The notes under the pieces were generated by a model. That model saw only the letters and a list, made by a program, of their open reading frames with translations. It did no database searches and had not been told where the DNA came from. Positions 10,764 through 22,310 of a DNA stretch of 64,000 nucleotides are shown piece after piece. The stretch comes from Palaemon carinicauda. Lineage: Eukaryota > Arthropoda > Malacostraca > Decapoda > Palaemonidae. Positions within the stretch are counted from its first letter, which is position 1. Each line of letters starts with the position of its first letter. Made by a program: the position numbers and the translations under genes. The DNA lies in assembly GCF_036898095.1 (NCBI RefSeq), contig NC_090763.1:53192285-53256284 (forward strand). The letters are read 5' to 3'.

Positions 10764-11721
10764 GGGGGTTTTACACGGTCAAACATGTTGGCCTACACGC
10801 TTGATAACCGACGTTTGAGAGAATGTTTGAACGTGTGAAAGGGGTAAACATGTTTGACCAGCGTGTTGGACGGATGTCTGACGGGGCCTGACTTTTGTGG
10901 GCGGAGCTTGCTCGGTGCATGTCCATGTTTGAACGTGTGAATGGTCATCAGTCTCGAACCGTCATTAATACTCAAATCTCGCCGAGGTAACATCTGTAAC
11001 ATCTCCTTCTGGCATAGTGTATCAGCTGGAAAATGAGTGACACGTGTGCCGTTAAGGATAAGGAAAGGGAAGTAATGGTGGATTTCACATATTACTATGT
11101 ACTGATTTTCCTCAATAAATGAACATTACATGTTGCATATCATAACCCACCTTTAAATAATCCTTCTTAAGTACTTTGTAGATGGTGTAGATGGCAACAC
11201 AAGTTTCTGGTATAATCTTGGATAAGGTGCTAGTTCCCATTACAGCTGAAAATCCCAAGTCTTGCAGAGGTCGGCCTGTTGCTAAGAAACGCAGTGTTGC
11301 GATCAGCCGTTCATGAGGGCTAATGGACTTCCGCATTACGGTGTCTTTACATGTAATGAATGGAGTGACCATATTCAAAAGTTCTAAATATGTTGATTCA
11401 TCCATGCGCATATAATTGCGCCATTCATCAAGGTCTAATTTCAGCTCTTTCATTAAATTGGTACAGTATGTGAAATTTGGTCCCTTTTAAGCAACCAGTC
11501 CTTTGTCCACTTTGAACGTTTCCTTTTCTTTTCGTTGAGGGCAATCACTATCCCGACTGCCATGTCCTCTTCTTGGGTAAGTGACATGTTGCTCCTTCTC
11601 CATTTGGCACCGACTGAGGTTGTCTGTCAGTTTGGTTTGAACGTGTAAACACTCTTCAAACATGTTGTGTTGGAGGTTTGATGAGCGTGTTGGCCAACAT
11701 GCTTGACCGTGTAAAACCCCC
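10764..11721 (-). mobile_element. PIF/Harbinger DNA transposon, internally deleted
   Basis: The termini GGGGGTTTTACACGGTCAA and its reverse complement at 11703-11721 form an inverted repeat that continues for about 35-40 bp with few mismatches. TAA precedes the left end, and TTTAA follows the right end, so a 3-bp TAA-type duplication is likely but not clean. The interior holds the start of a HARBI1-like transposase on the minus strand. At under 1 kb it is too short for a full transposase plus the Myb-like partner protein, so it is non-autonomous. Confidence 0.75.
11112..11535 (-). pseudogene. HARBI1-like transposase, N-terminal part only
   Basis: Read on the minus strand, an upstream frame carries SKWTKDWLLKR; after a frameshift near 11470 the main frame (11453 down to 11112, 113 residues) carries LDEWRNYMRMDESTYLELL, KDTVMRKSISPHERL, TLRFLATGRPLQDLGF and TCVAIY. 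These are the conserved start of PIF/Harbinger transposases (nuclease HARBI1 family). The frame stops at MFIY. The DDE catalytic domain that should follow is absent, so this cannot be an active transposase. It lies inside the inverted-repeat element. Confidence 0.75.
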
Positions 11722-12914
11722 TTTAAGGCATGCATCCTCCTGTAACGCTCCTCCCAGTTCTCTACCAAGGCTCTCTAGATGCCCCTTATTAGCAGCCATT
11801 CCTGTCCAGTCACACAGGGCCAAACACGACCCTGACTTCGCTTGCATCTCCCAGAGATGCGTAGTTTCTTGACATGCGATTCCAGACACGCTACTTCTAG
11901 AAACGTTTTCAACACTTCTTGCTCAAGGGCTCATCTCCAGAGACTCCTCTTAGGCACACCTCTTCTAGTTGCTCCCCGCACAATATGCATAGGAACTAGT
12001 ATTGCATCATCCAATTATAAAGCCAGTAAGGAGATCCCGACACGCGTCACTTAAAGGAGATACACATTTTTAATAGCATCAGGTATGATTTATAATTTGG
12101 TAGTGGGTTTTTACGATCGCTTGCCTTTGCAGTCATCATCCACAGTTATTGGTAGCTGGTATAGTCTTTGACTAAATCATTCAGATAGATATATCTAGTA
12201 GACTGAATCTTTTTAGTGATTTTCCCATAATATTTTATTGAAAATTTATAAATCTCAACATAGTCATCTGAATCATGCTTCATCTACAACTTGTGTCTCA
12301 TTTGTTAGCATAGTCTAATGTTTTTTGTCACGGTGTAGCAATACAGTATATTAAATAAAACCATCTTTCCAGAAATTATGCTGTGAATTTCATAATTGGT
12401 ACCGTGAAAATGTATTCTTCTCTTCAGCATACAATTGTATTTGTGGTAAGTAATTTTTGTATTGTATTCCTGATATATTTTTCATATAAATTTTTTCATT
12501 CTAAGAACTTGTTATATATGTTAATAAGAAACAAATACACTGTAGTGGTCTTGCATGAATACAAACTTGTTCCGACCCAATTGCAAACATTTCATCCTTC
12601 AAATAGATTACTTCAGTGCTAGCTGGAGTGGAAGTGAATTATTGAAAGACAATTAGTTAACAAAAGGTTGCATGAAGGGAATACCTGTAGTCCCATCCAC
12701 CTACCTGTCAAAGACAAGCCACCTCTGACCCTGGTCGCTTTGTACATAGATGTGCTTCTGCTTCTCTTTGTCGCTTTGGCCCTCTTAACGAGAGAATGCC
12801 TTGACGAAGTCAGTCGGCTTCAATACAACATATGATTTCCTTGGTAAAACCTTGTGAAGGGTAAGAGGGCTTTCAAATAATGGAAAATTTGCTCCCCCTC
12901 AGTTCAACACTAAA
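11722..12914. other. Non-coding stretch before DIRS copy A
   Basis: No gene is seen. Short open frames around 11678-12054 and 12383-12622 show no recognisable domain. The region is AT-rich with no clear repeat structure. Confidence 0.35.
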
Positions 12915-13090
12915 TTTTTAAATATTTAACTTAGCCGGTGAATATATAATAGCTGCAACTCTGCGGCTCGACAGAAAACACACTCAAAAAACTCGCGAGC
13001 GATCGCTATGAAGGTTGCGGGTGTGCCCACCAGCGCCAACTGTCGGCCAGATACCACTCTTGTATGTAAACAAAACCTTCAATTCTTCTC
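12915..13090. repeat. DIRS A left inverted terminal repeat
   Basis: From about 12935 it is the reverse complement of 19237-19391, with about one mismatch visible in the stretch I compared. It contains GCGATCGC and GCGCCAACTGTCGGCC. The outermost 20 bases (ending CTTAGCC) are unique to the left end. Confidence 0.9.
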
Positions 13091-13292
13091 TGTCGACGTT
13101 GACGACAAGACGTATTCATACTCGCTGTAGAACCTGGAGTTTTCTTAACATATTTGGTGAAGTACTTCATTTTGGTTTGAGCTTTCGCAGTACAGGTGTT
13201 TTATCTTCAACTTAAATCTTGAACTCGTTTTTGGATAGATTTAATTTTTGATGACTGGATTGTTTTTTGGACTTTCCTTGACTTTTAAATGG

Positions 13293-14365
13293 CCGACCCT
13301 TCCCTCAGTACGGAAGTGTGTTTAGGCTTTTAGCAATTATCTTATCACGTTATAAATTAATTATAGATTTTCCTCTATATATTTTATATCTCAACCGCCT
13401 TTATTAGGCCTCTTCGATTAGCTTTCCATTTATAATAAACATCAAAATAAATTTTAATGATTTGTTTATATGCGACCTTTCCTGAGAGTAGGCGGTCCTA
13501 ACTTGGAAACCGAAGTTAAACAACGTTGAGCCCTTTCAATCGTAAATAGCTTTTAAAGAGCTAATGATTTAAAACTTATTAAATGAATATTTTTTAATAG
13601 ATATTTTATGAAAGATTTTCTTTGAATAGTCTTCGTACTGTTTCAAAGATGAACTAACGTTTAGTTTATTTATGCTACGCAGTTTGCGCTCTATCGTTAC
13701 GATAGAGAGAGAGAGAATCACGGTTTCACTTTGCAGAAAGAGTAAATCGATTCTGACGTTTTGTTCATTCTTCTTTCAAAGCTTAAATGTTTTAAATTCT
13801 ATTTTAAAGGAACTTTTTAATTGAAAAACCTTTCAGTTTTTTCCTTTGGTCAAATAACCTGTTTTTTTGACGAAACGTAAGTGGGCTCTTCTCTTAGGTG
13901 CGAAATCAAGAGAGAGAGAGAGAGAGAGATAGAGACGGAGGGAGAGAGAGGAGAGAAAACGTTCCGATCTTTATCTCGTCCCAAGCGGGTAACGTTGTTC
14001 TCGAGTTACTCTCGTCCCTAGTCTCTGTACGGGGAGAAAGGATAAAACGTTTTTAGTTTTTTATTCTCGTCCCAAGGCAATGTACGGTGAGAGATTGAAA
14101 ACGTAGTTTTGAATGAACTAGTGTTTAGTCTCTTCCCAGCCACTGATTTTTTTTATCTTAAAATATGTTTACTGTTTTTTGCTGGTATTAATGTGCTTGC
14201 ATTATACGACTGATTTCGCAATTACAACCTTTTGATTAGGGTAGAATTGCGTGCTTCAGGTAGAAATCAGTTTTATTCATACCTAATGTGAATTGTTAAA
14301 AAATTCGATTTCAGTGAAATAAGTGCAAAACAGAAAATCGTAGTGATAAAGTGATATTGCGCAAA
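13293..14365 (+). other. DIRS A 5' leader with conserved palindrome and GA tract
   Basis: It opens with ATGGCCGACCCTTCCCT (MADPSL), similar to the MSDLSQ start of Gag in copy C, but the frame stops within about 15 codons. About 1 kb of non-coding sequence follows, shared with copies B and D. It includes the 19-base palindrome CTCTATCGTTACGATAGAG near 13690 and a GA-rich tract near 13908-13955. Confidence 0.7.
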
Positions 14366-16105
14366 GTGTTATCAGTGTTGCGACCGAGGGTTCGTCTGTT
14401 CGTGCCTGTCGTTCGCCTAGTCCGGGACCTCTTGCAAGCTCCCAAGCCCAGGGGAGAAGTAATGTTGTACGACTTATGGGTTCGAGAGGCCTTGATCAGC
14501 GAACAGACGTTCCCTCTATGGTATCGGGTGTATCTTACCAAGATCACCCCTACCATAAGGCGAGAGAGACGATTTTCTCCTCGTCATCCGAAGGCTTTTC
14601 GCATAAGAAAACGTGGAACAAGGTTTCGAGGCCCTTTAAGCGAAAGTCAGTCCTTTCAGGACAGGTCCAGCGTCCTGGTTTTAACCATTAGGACAGCTCT
14701 GACCCTATGCAGTCATCGGAAGACTGCTCGCCGCCTAACAAAAGCGTAACACAGACTCCGAGAGTCTTTTTGTAGGCAAGGTTTTGCGGTCACAGACGTT
14801 ACCCTCGTCTCTTACCGCAACCATTCCCGTTGATCCTAATTGGGTTGTACGGCAAGACATGCAGAATAAGCTTGCCTCCCTTATGGAAGACTATTCTGCC
14901 GATAAGTCCGTTGAGCCTAGCCGTTTATCTCATCGAGATCCTGGCCTTCAGCCACCCTAACGTTCCTTTGTGCGTCCTGTTGACGTTGGCGTAGCCAAGT
15001 CACGTCAGTCAGGTTGTTTAGAACCACCCTCGATGCGGTCTCGTGTGGATTTTCAGCCACATTTGGACGTTAGGCCACTTGCTGATGCTCCTGTTGACGT
15101 TCAGGACGTTCGCTAGCAATCGGAGTTGACTTGTTTTGACGCTGGGCGTCAACCTCCGCATTCTAGAGTTGTTTTGACTGCTCAGTCTAGGCGGTCAAAG
15201 CAGTCTCGAGTGGACGCTGTGCGTCCTCACGCACCTGTTGTTGTTGACAGTTCACAGACTGTCAAGCAGTTACATGACGTTGCGTCCTGGTCTCACGCAC
15301 CTGTTGTTGTTGACAGTTCACAGACTGTCAAGCAGTTACATGACGTTGCGTCCTGGTCCGCTACTAATGCACCAGTGCGTGTGGACTCTGCTTGTAAAGC
15401 ATTGCCACCACGGTAGGTCTCTCCCTTGCTTGAGACTCGGCTATTATCGGACAAGGTTCCTTCAGATGAAGAAGTTGCTGTTCCCCCTCCTACTGATATT
15501 CCCTTGAGGACTCTGTCAGACGGAGAGGAGCCTAAAGCTGCTTAGCCCTCTATGGACTTTAAATAAATCATGCTGATTTTTAAGGATCTTTGTCCGGATC
15601 TTTTTGTAACTGCTGCTCCTCGTTCGCCTAAACGTCAGAGCTTACACTAGGCCTAGCTACTTCGAAGCCGTTGTTTTATAAGCTAGTGCTCTCTCGCTCT
15701 TCTAAGAGAGCTTTACGTTTGCTAGGCGACTGGTTTATCACCAGGAGGAGTTTGGGGGAGACAGCCTTTGCTTTCCCTTCTTTTAAACTGGCTTATAGAG
15801 CGAGAGTCTGATATGACACGAGAGAAGTTCTCGGCTTGGGAGTTCCTGCCTCTGCCCAGATAGACTTCTCAAACCTCATAGACTCTCCCTGGCGCCTGGC
15901 CATGAGACGCTCCAAGATTTTACAGGTCGACTTCACAGCTGTTTTCGAGCCTTTGAAGTTTTGCTGTACAATTATGTCATGCATAAACAAGGCTTTCAGG
16001 GATGGCTCCAATGATCTGACAGCCACGTTCTCTGCAGGAACAAGTCCCTCAGGGATGGCTCCATGATTTGGCAGCCATGTTCACTGCAGGAGTACGTAAG
16101 AGGTA
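14366..16105 (+). pseudogene. DIRS A gag remnant
   Basis: Translation in shifting frames matches the middle of Gag in copy C: GSSVRACRSPSPGPLASSQ, GLDQRTDVPSMVSGVSYQD, then KVSRPFKRK. It continues to the region PKRQS and LGVPASAQIDFSNLIDSP (15833-15890). Several stops and shifts are present. A segment of about 65 bp is duplicated in tandem at 15228-15357, and one of about 55 bp at 15997-16100. The zinc-finger N-terminus is missing, and the C-terminus is cut by the deletion that joins it to RT near 16105-16150. Confidence 0.75.
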
Positions 16106-16119
16106 AGTGCGCTCAATGT

Positions 16120-17799
16120 GTTCATTGTCAAGACAAACTTCACGATGAAGTCTACCAGGCTGTCTTGACAGCATTTATGGAAGGCGACTGGATGGTCTCT
16201 CTCGACCTTCAGGAGGCATACTTCCACATTCCCTATACACCCGGATTCCCAACCGTTTCTGAGGTTTGTTTACAGGAATGTGGGGTACCAGTTTCGAGCC
16301 CTGTGCTTTGGCCTCAGTCCTGCGCCTCTCGTGTTTACGAGGTTCATGAGGAATGTGGCAAAATCCCTCCATCTATCGGGGATCCGAGCCTCCCTGTACT
16401 TGGACGACTGGCTTCTCAGAGCATCGTCCAGTCTTCACTGTCTGCAGGATCTACATTGGACGTTGAGTCTGGCCAGGGAGTTGGGACTTTTGGTCAACCT
16501 AAAAGTCCCAACTGATCCCATCCCAGATTATTCTATATTTGGGGATGGAGATTCGCAGTCAAGCCCTGCTCGAAGTCCAACTAATGCTGAAACGAAACGT
16601 TTATTCAGTCAGGAGTTGGAACAGTCTCGTAGGGACTCTCTCATCCCTGGAGCAGTTTGTCTCACAAGGGAGACTACACCTTCTGCCTCTCCGGTTCCAT
16701 CTAGCCTTTCACTGGAACTAGGACAAGACATTAGAGACGGTATCATTCCCAGTCTCCGAATCAGTAAAGGCATGCCTGAAATGGTGGCGACAGCAATATC
16801 AGTCTGAGAGAGGGACTATCCCTAGCAGTCAAGAACCCAAACCACGTGTTGTCCTCAGACGCGTCGGATTTGGGTTGAGGTGCGACCCTGGACGGTCGGG
16901 AATGCTCGGGTCTGTGGACCTCAAGTCAGAAGAGCATGCACATCAACGGCAAGGAGCTATTAGCAGTCCACTTGGCCTTGATGATATTAGAAGGCTTCTT
17001 CGAAACTTAGTGGTAGAGGCAACTCAGACAACACCACAACTTTGGCGTACATCTCCAAGCAAGGAGGCACACACTCCTTCACGCTGCTCGAGATCGCAAG
17101 GGACCTTTTCTTATGGTCAAGAATTCGAGGCATCTCCCTGTTGACGAGATTCATCCAGGGGGACTTGAACGTCTTGGCAGACTGTCTCAGTCGGAGGGGT
17201 CAGGTGATACCCACGGAATGGACCCTCCACAATGACGTGGGCAAGAGTCTTTGGGCTACTTGGGGTCAACCCACCATAGACCTCTTTGCCTCCTCGTTGA
17301 CCAAAAGGTTACCAATCTATTGCTGTCCAGTCCTAGATACAGAAGCAATCTACATAGACGCGTTTCTACTGGATTGGTCTTTTCTGGACTTATATGCATT
17401 CCCACCATTCAAGATAGTCAACAAGGTACTGCAGAAGTTCGCCTCTCCTCTCACGAAGGGACAAGGTTGACGTTGGTTGCTACCCTCTGGCCCGCGAGAG
17501 AGTGGTGCACCGAGGTACTTCAATGGCTGGTAGACTTTCCAAGAAGTCTTCCTCTAACGGTAGATCTGTTACGTCAGCCTCACGTAAAGAATGTCCATCA
17601 AAGCCTCCCCGCTCTTCGTCTGACTTCCTTCAGACTATCGAAAGACTCTCAAGAGCTAGAGGCTTTTCGAAGGAGGCAGCCAGTGCGATTGCAAGAGCTA
17701 GGAGAGCTTCTACCATTAGAGTATACCAGTCGAAGTGGGAAGTCTTTCGAGACTGGTGCAAGTCAGCATCTGTGTCCTCGTCCAGTACCTCTGTAGCCC
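16120..17799 (+). pseudogene. DIRS A RT-RNaseH-methyltransferase-like remnant
   Basis: The N-terminal fingers are deleted; the gene begins at the equivalent of KQTFTMETTKS in copy C. Visible parts: DWMVSLDLQEAYFHIP (16190-16240), ALCFGLSPAPLVFTRFM, the catalytic ASLYLDDWLLRASS (16390-16430), then RNase H with TRFIQGDLNVLADCLSR, then the DIRS methyltransferase-like part with PTIDLFASSLTKRLPIY and YAFPPFKIVNK. Frames change repeatedly (16063-16515, 16280-16530, 17042-17470, 17440-17796), so it is not functional. Confidence 0.8.
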
Positions 17800-18698
17800 A
17801 AATCGCAGATTTTCTTTTACATCTGAGAAAGGTTCACTCCCTTTCAGCTCCCACGATTAAGGGCTACAGGAGCATGTTGGCTTCGGTCTTTCGACATAGA
17901 GGCTTAGATCTTTCCAACAATAAAGATCTCCAAGATCTCCTTAAGTCTTTCGAGACCTCTAAGGAACGTCGTTTGGCAACTCCTGGATGGAACTTAGACG
18001 TGGTCCTAAGGTTCCTCATGTCAGACAGGTTTGAGCCATTACATTCAGCCTCCCTGAAGGATCTCACCCTCAAGACACTTTTCCTAGTGTGCTTGGCTTT
18101 GGCTAAAAGGGTCAATGAACTTCATGCCTTCAGTAAGAACATCGGCTTTTCTACAGAAAAAAGCCACTTGTTCACTTCAACTTGGTTTCCTGGCCAAAAA
18201 TGAACTGCCTTCTCGTCCTTGGCCTAAATCTTTTGATATTCCTTGCTTATCAGAGATCGTAGGCAACGAACTGGAAAGAGTATTATGTCCTGTTAGAGCT
18301 CTTAAGTTCGATTTAGCTCGTACTAAGTCATTACGAGGGAAATCTGAGGCATTATGGTGCTCAGTTAAGAAACCTTCATTGCCTATGTCAAAGAATGCTT
18401 TGTCATATTTTATCAGATTTTTTTAATACGAGAAGCTCATTCTCACTTGAATGAGAAAGACCGATGTTTGCTTAAGGTTAAGACGCACGAAGTTAGAGAT
18501 ATAGCAACCTCCGTGGCCTTCAAGCAAAATAAATCTCTGCAAAGTATTATGGACGCGACTTTTTGGAGAAGCAAGTCAATGTTCGCGTCATTTTACTTAA
18601 AAGATGTCCAGACTCTTTTCGAGGACTGCTACACACTGGGTCCATTCGTTGCAGCGAGTGCAGTAGTGGGTGAGGGTTCTACCACTACATTTCCCTAA
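17502..18698 (+). pseudogene. DIRS A tyrosine recombinase, broken
   Basis: The core-binding domain (ARGFSKEAASAIARARRAST, YQSKWEVFRDW, SAPTIKGYRSML) and catalytic domain (TLFLVCLALAKRVNELHAF with the first catalytic Arg, THEVRDIATS with HxxR, FASFYLKDVQTL with the nucleophile Tyr) are all recognisable. A frameshift near 18160 and a stop near 18425 split it into 17502-18203, 18115-18426 and 18447-18698. The first part overlaps the RT gene in another frame, as in copy C. Confidence 0.8.
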
Positions 18699-19097
18699 TT
18701 CCAATATCCTTTTAATCTGTCTCTTGAAATGTTTTTAATATTGTTTTATGGGTTGTTCGGAAGGCTAAGAAGCCTTTCGCATCCTGATTGATTTGGCGGG
18801 TGGTCAAAGTCATTTCTTGAGAGCACCCAGATTAGGGGTTTGATGAGGTCCTGTTGTATGGGTTGCAACCCTTGATACTTCAGCTCCTGGGAGTCTTTCA
18901 GCATCCTAAGAGGATCGCTGGGCTCCGTGAGGAAGACAGACTTACAAGGCAGAGTAATCGTCTAAGTCAACTTCCTTACCAGGTACCTATATATTTTGGT
19001 TTTGTTATATTGATAACTGTCAAAATGAAAAAACTCTTAGCTTATACGCTGTAAACATAATTAACTCTGGTCTCTACCACCTCCTTGGGTGTGAATC

Positions 19098-19192
19098 AGC
19101 TATTATATATTCATCGGCTAAGTTGAATATTTAAAATTGATATTTTAATTATAAAATAAATTTTTGAATATACTTACCCGGTGAATATATAA
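19098..19192. repeat. DIRS A internal complementary region
   Basis: The first half (AGCTATTATATATTCATCGG...) is complementary to the left end of the element; the second half (GATATTTTAATTATAAAATA...) is complementary to the extreme right end. Such a fused complement of both ends is diagnostic of DIRS elements and templates circle closure. Confidence 0.85.
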
Positions 19193-19236
19193 ATTAAATG
19201 ACCCTCCCTTCCTCCCCAATAGAGACGCAGCGGGAC

Positions 19237-19432
19237 GAGAAGAATTGAAGGTTTTGTTTACATACAAGAGTGGTATCTGGCCGACAGTTGGCGCTGGTGG
19301 GCACACCCGCAACCTTCATAGCGATCGCTTGCGAGTTTTTTGAGTGTGTTTTCTGTCGAGCCGCAGAGTTGCAGCTATTATATATTCACCGGGTAAGTAT
19401 ATTCAAAAATTTATTTTATAATTAAAATATCA
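19237..19432. repeat. DIRS A right inverted terminal repeat
   Basis: Reverse complement of the left repeat, followed by a unique 40-base extension (GGGTAAGTATATTC...AAAATATC). Confidence 0.9.
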
Positions 19433-20214
19433 TTTTATTATCTATTCTATGTCTACTTCTCAACACTACTCCAACCTGCTAATTTTATAAACTTTCTTTC
19501 ATCTTGCTTTCTTAACTCTATGAGTAATATTTCCCTTATCCTTATATATATTTCAAGTATATACTTATTTGTTTCTTAAATGGCTTGGATATTTCCAAAT
19601 TTGGTATTACTGCCTGCTTAGATGAATGAGTGAAGGGATCACGGTTGGTAATTGCTGGCATTCAAAGCTATATATGAGAATTTTGAAAGACCTCAACAAT
19701 CCTGAAGATGGCTTGGACCTTTTTTGGCGGAACTATTGTCAATGGTTGGGTCATTGTAATCCAGAGGGATCTAATCCTTGGAGTAGGACTCTCGACTTTT
19801 GGCTGGAAGCCCATCTTTATAGATATGGGGAGGGTGATTACATTTTTTTAAATTTCAGTTCTAATAGGTGGGTTTGGCTTACACCTGTGCCTCTATATCT
19901 CTTTATGTGTTATTCTGTGGGTAAGGTATGGAGTGGACCATCTTGAAAGTATACTTTCACTTTGTCAGTGGTAGACAATGTAAATTGCTTATGCAATGTA
20001 TGATACTTTCTTTTAAATCAACCAACAAATAGATAGACAAATCAGCGGGACTCTCCTCTCTGCCAATTCAATTAAGTAAAATTCTATTATCAACCTAGGA
20101 ACTAAAAAAGACTACCACACTCTATTAAATGTTCAGAAAAGGGATGCTAATGTAAGGAAATTGAAAGTCATAGATAGTATATATAGTATATATAGTATAT
20201 ATATATATATACTG
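19433..20214. other. Non-coding stretch with one unassigned open frame
   Basis: Between DIRS A and the Tigger element. A 106-codon frame at 19626-19946 (+) starts MSEGITVGNCWHS and is rich in Trp and Tyr. I recognise no domain and there is no splice or codon evidence that it is real. A (TA)-rich microsatellite starts near 20176. Confidence 0.3.
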
Positions 20215-20896
20215 TACAGTGAACCCTCGTTTATCGCGATTGATAGGTTCCAGACGCGGGCGCGATAGGTGAAAATCCGCGAAGTATTGACACCATATTT
20301 ACCTATTTATTTAACATGTATATTCGGACTTTTAAAACCTTCCCTTGTACGTAGTACTGTTAACAAACTACCCTTTAATGTACAGAACACTTAATGCATG
20401 TACTACAGTACCCTAAACTAAAACAGGCACAAATATTAAAGGCGATTTTATATCATGCGTTTCCTAAACACCTAAAAAGCACGATAAAAAATGGCAACCA
20501 ATGTTTTGTTTACGTTTATCTCTGATCATAATGAAGAAACAAACTCATTTAGTGTACTGTACACATATATGTATAGGTTAGTTTTTGCATCGATTATATT
20601 GATGTATACAGTATGTTGATTTTGTTATTACCAATGTTTTACTTAATTTTCCTTAGGACTTCCAAATGAAATGTTTTTCTTTATGACGCCGCCTGAAACG
20701 ACGGCGTCATAAAGTACGCTCAGTAAACAACCACGCTCAGAACAAAGAAGGCATTTAACGCGCATGATGAAAGTGATAAATAATGATATTTACAGTAAAA
20801 GCATTTACAAAATATGTTATTACAAATATTATTTACCGTATCTATATAAAATCATACAGTACATACTGTACGTAGCAAAGCAGGAAAACAATTTAC

Positions 20897-20898
<2 letters not shown>

Positions 20899-20974
<76 letters not shown>

Positions 20975-20994
20975 GAGAGAGAGAGAGAGAGAGA
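20899..20994. repeat. (GA)n microsatellite
   Basis: About 95 bases, interrupted once by GGTA. Confidence 0.95.
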
Positions 20995-21262
20995 TTGTTT
21001 TACGTACGTAAATGTAAATTTTAAACAAAAAAAATATGATAGGCTTTTAAAACCTTCCCTTTAACTTAATGCATACAGTACTAAACTATAAAACAGGCAC
21101 AAATATTAAAATGTTTAAGTAAAAAGTAAAGATTGTTACTGTACTCACCACGAAAGAAGTTCAAGAAAAACTTGAATGATGATGGCGATGAATTTGCTGC
21201 ACAGTAGAAATGATGATGATGTAGCTGATGATGTCTTCTACTGTGCAGCCAATAATAGTATT

Positions 21263-21742
21263 TTACGTCTCTTCAGACGGAGGTGTCTTTTCCTGGGACA
21301 CCTCTTCAACTTCTTCCTGAGACACTTCTTCAATTTCTTCTGAGGGCATTGTGATCGGAAGTTGCTGCCGCTGCTTCTTTTTTCGCAAGAGCATCCTGTA
21401 GGGAGCCATGTGTTCATCGATCTTGGTGCAGAATTGTACAGAACGAACCATATCCTCGTCCCACTCTTGCGACATTTCTTTCACCTCATTCGCAAGCTTG
21501 CAGAGCTTGGCAAGCCGGTTTAATGTTAAGACCGTTTCTTCGACATTTTCTTGGATCTCTTCCTGTGTTTCACTGTCTTCACTGCCCGATTTCGTCAGGT
21601 CTTCGAGGTCTGCGGCCGCGTAACTTCTACTGTCTTTTAACATAGTATCGAGAAGCGTCACCTTCTCAGCAATCGTCATCATCTTTCGGTGCTGTTTAGG
21701 CTCACTACCAGCCTTAGTAGAAGCAGAAGGCTTGGGAGGCAT
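21263..21742 (-). CDS. Tigger-derived protein: N- and C-terminal ends fused, DDE domain missing
   Basis: 159 residues, intact from ATG (21742) to TAA. The first 45 residues (MPPKPSAST, then KMMTIAEKVTLLDTMLKD and SYAAA) match the start of Tigger/pogo transposases, the beginning of the psq-type helix-turn-helix that binds the element's ends. From about residue 46 (DLEDLTKSGSEDSE, LTLNRLAKLCKLANEVKE, QEWDEDMVRS, KKKQRQQLPITM) it matches the acidic C-terminal tail of the same proteins. The rest of the DNA-binding domain and the whole DDE nuclease between them are gone, yet the frame is kept. Tandem EEVSQE repeats sit near the end. It cannot be a transposase. It may be a chance by-product or a regulatory, KP-like product; expression is unknown. 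Confidence 0.75.
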   Translation of the reverse strand: MPPKPSASTKAGSEPKQHRKMMTIAEKVTLLDTMLKDSRSYAAADLEDLTKSGSEDSETQEEIQENVEETVLTLNRLAKLCKLANEVKEMSQEWDEDMVRSVQFCTKIDEHMAPYRMLLRKKKQRQQLPITMPSEEIEEVSQEEVEEVSQEKTPPSEET

Positions 21743-22059
21743 TGTACAGTAGGGTTTAACAGAAAGTTCAACAAAAAGTTCAACTTAAAACAGTCACGCA
21801 CAGCACAGATTAAAGTTCACAATTAACAACGTCAACACAGCGATACAGCGGGAGACAAAGTGACCGCGGAAAGAGATGCTGCGGGTTGGAGAAGCTGTCA
21901 AAACACCAATCAGAGGCTAGATTACAAAACTTGGGTTCTGATTCGTCATCTATCAGCGCTTGAACCAATCACAACCCGTCTTACAGTACTATGATGCGTT
22001 GGTTACCTACTCATAGAAGATGCCCCGCGCATACCGAACGTACGTAGATTAAGTAAATA

Positions 22060-22214
22060 CCGTAATAATAATAAATAATGATAATAATACTGTACAGTAA
22101 TAATAATAATAATAATGATAATAATAATAACAATAATAATTTTATTAACAACAACAACAATAATAATAATAATAACAATAATAATAATACAGCTTTACGT
22201 ACGCTATTTTACGC

Positions 22215-22307
<93 letters not shown>

Positions 22308-22310
22308 TTA
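22060..22310. repeat. Compound (AAT)n and (CT)n microsatellites
   Basis: Interrupted AAT/AAC-type repeat at 22062-22190, then CT repeat at 22215-22301. Open frames over it (poly-Asn, poly-Ser/Leu) are artefacts. Confidence 0.9.

Larger units (their letters stand above)
12915..19432 (+). mobile_element. DIRS1-like retrotransposon, copy A (family 1, defective)
   Basis: About 6.5 kb. It has a left inverted terminal repeat, a 1.1-kb non-coding leader, remains of gag, RT-RNaseH-methyltransferase-like and tyrosine-recombinase genes, an internal complementary region and a right terminal repeat. DIRS elements replicate through a circular DNA that the recombinase inserts without target duplication. 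All three genes carry stops and shifts, while the two terminal repeats are almost identical, so the copy probably inserted when already defective. It lies upstream of the first host exon found, in the same orientation. Copy B is its closest relative in the window. Confidence 0.9.

Noticed and set aside
11656..12054. Short frames over the right Harbinger end
   Set aside because: They cross the inverted repeat and match no family.
19626..19946. 106-codon frame as a host exon or gene
   Set aside because: No recognisable domain, no splice evidence and no link in phase to the mTERF-like exons; left as unassigned.
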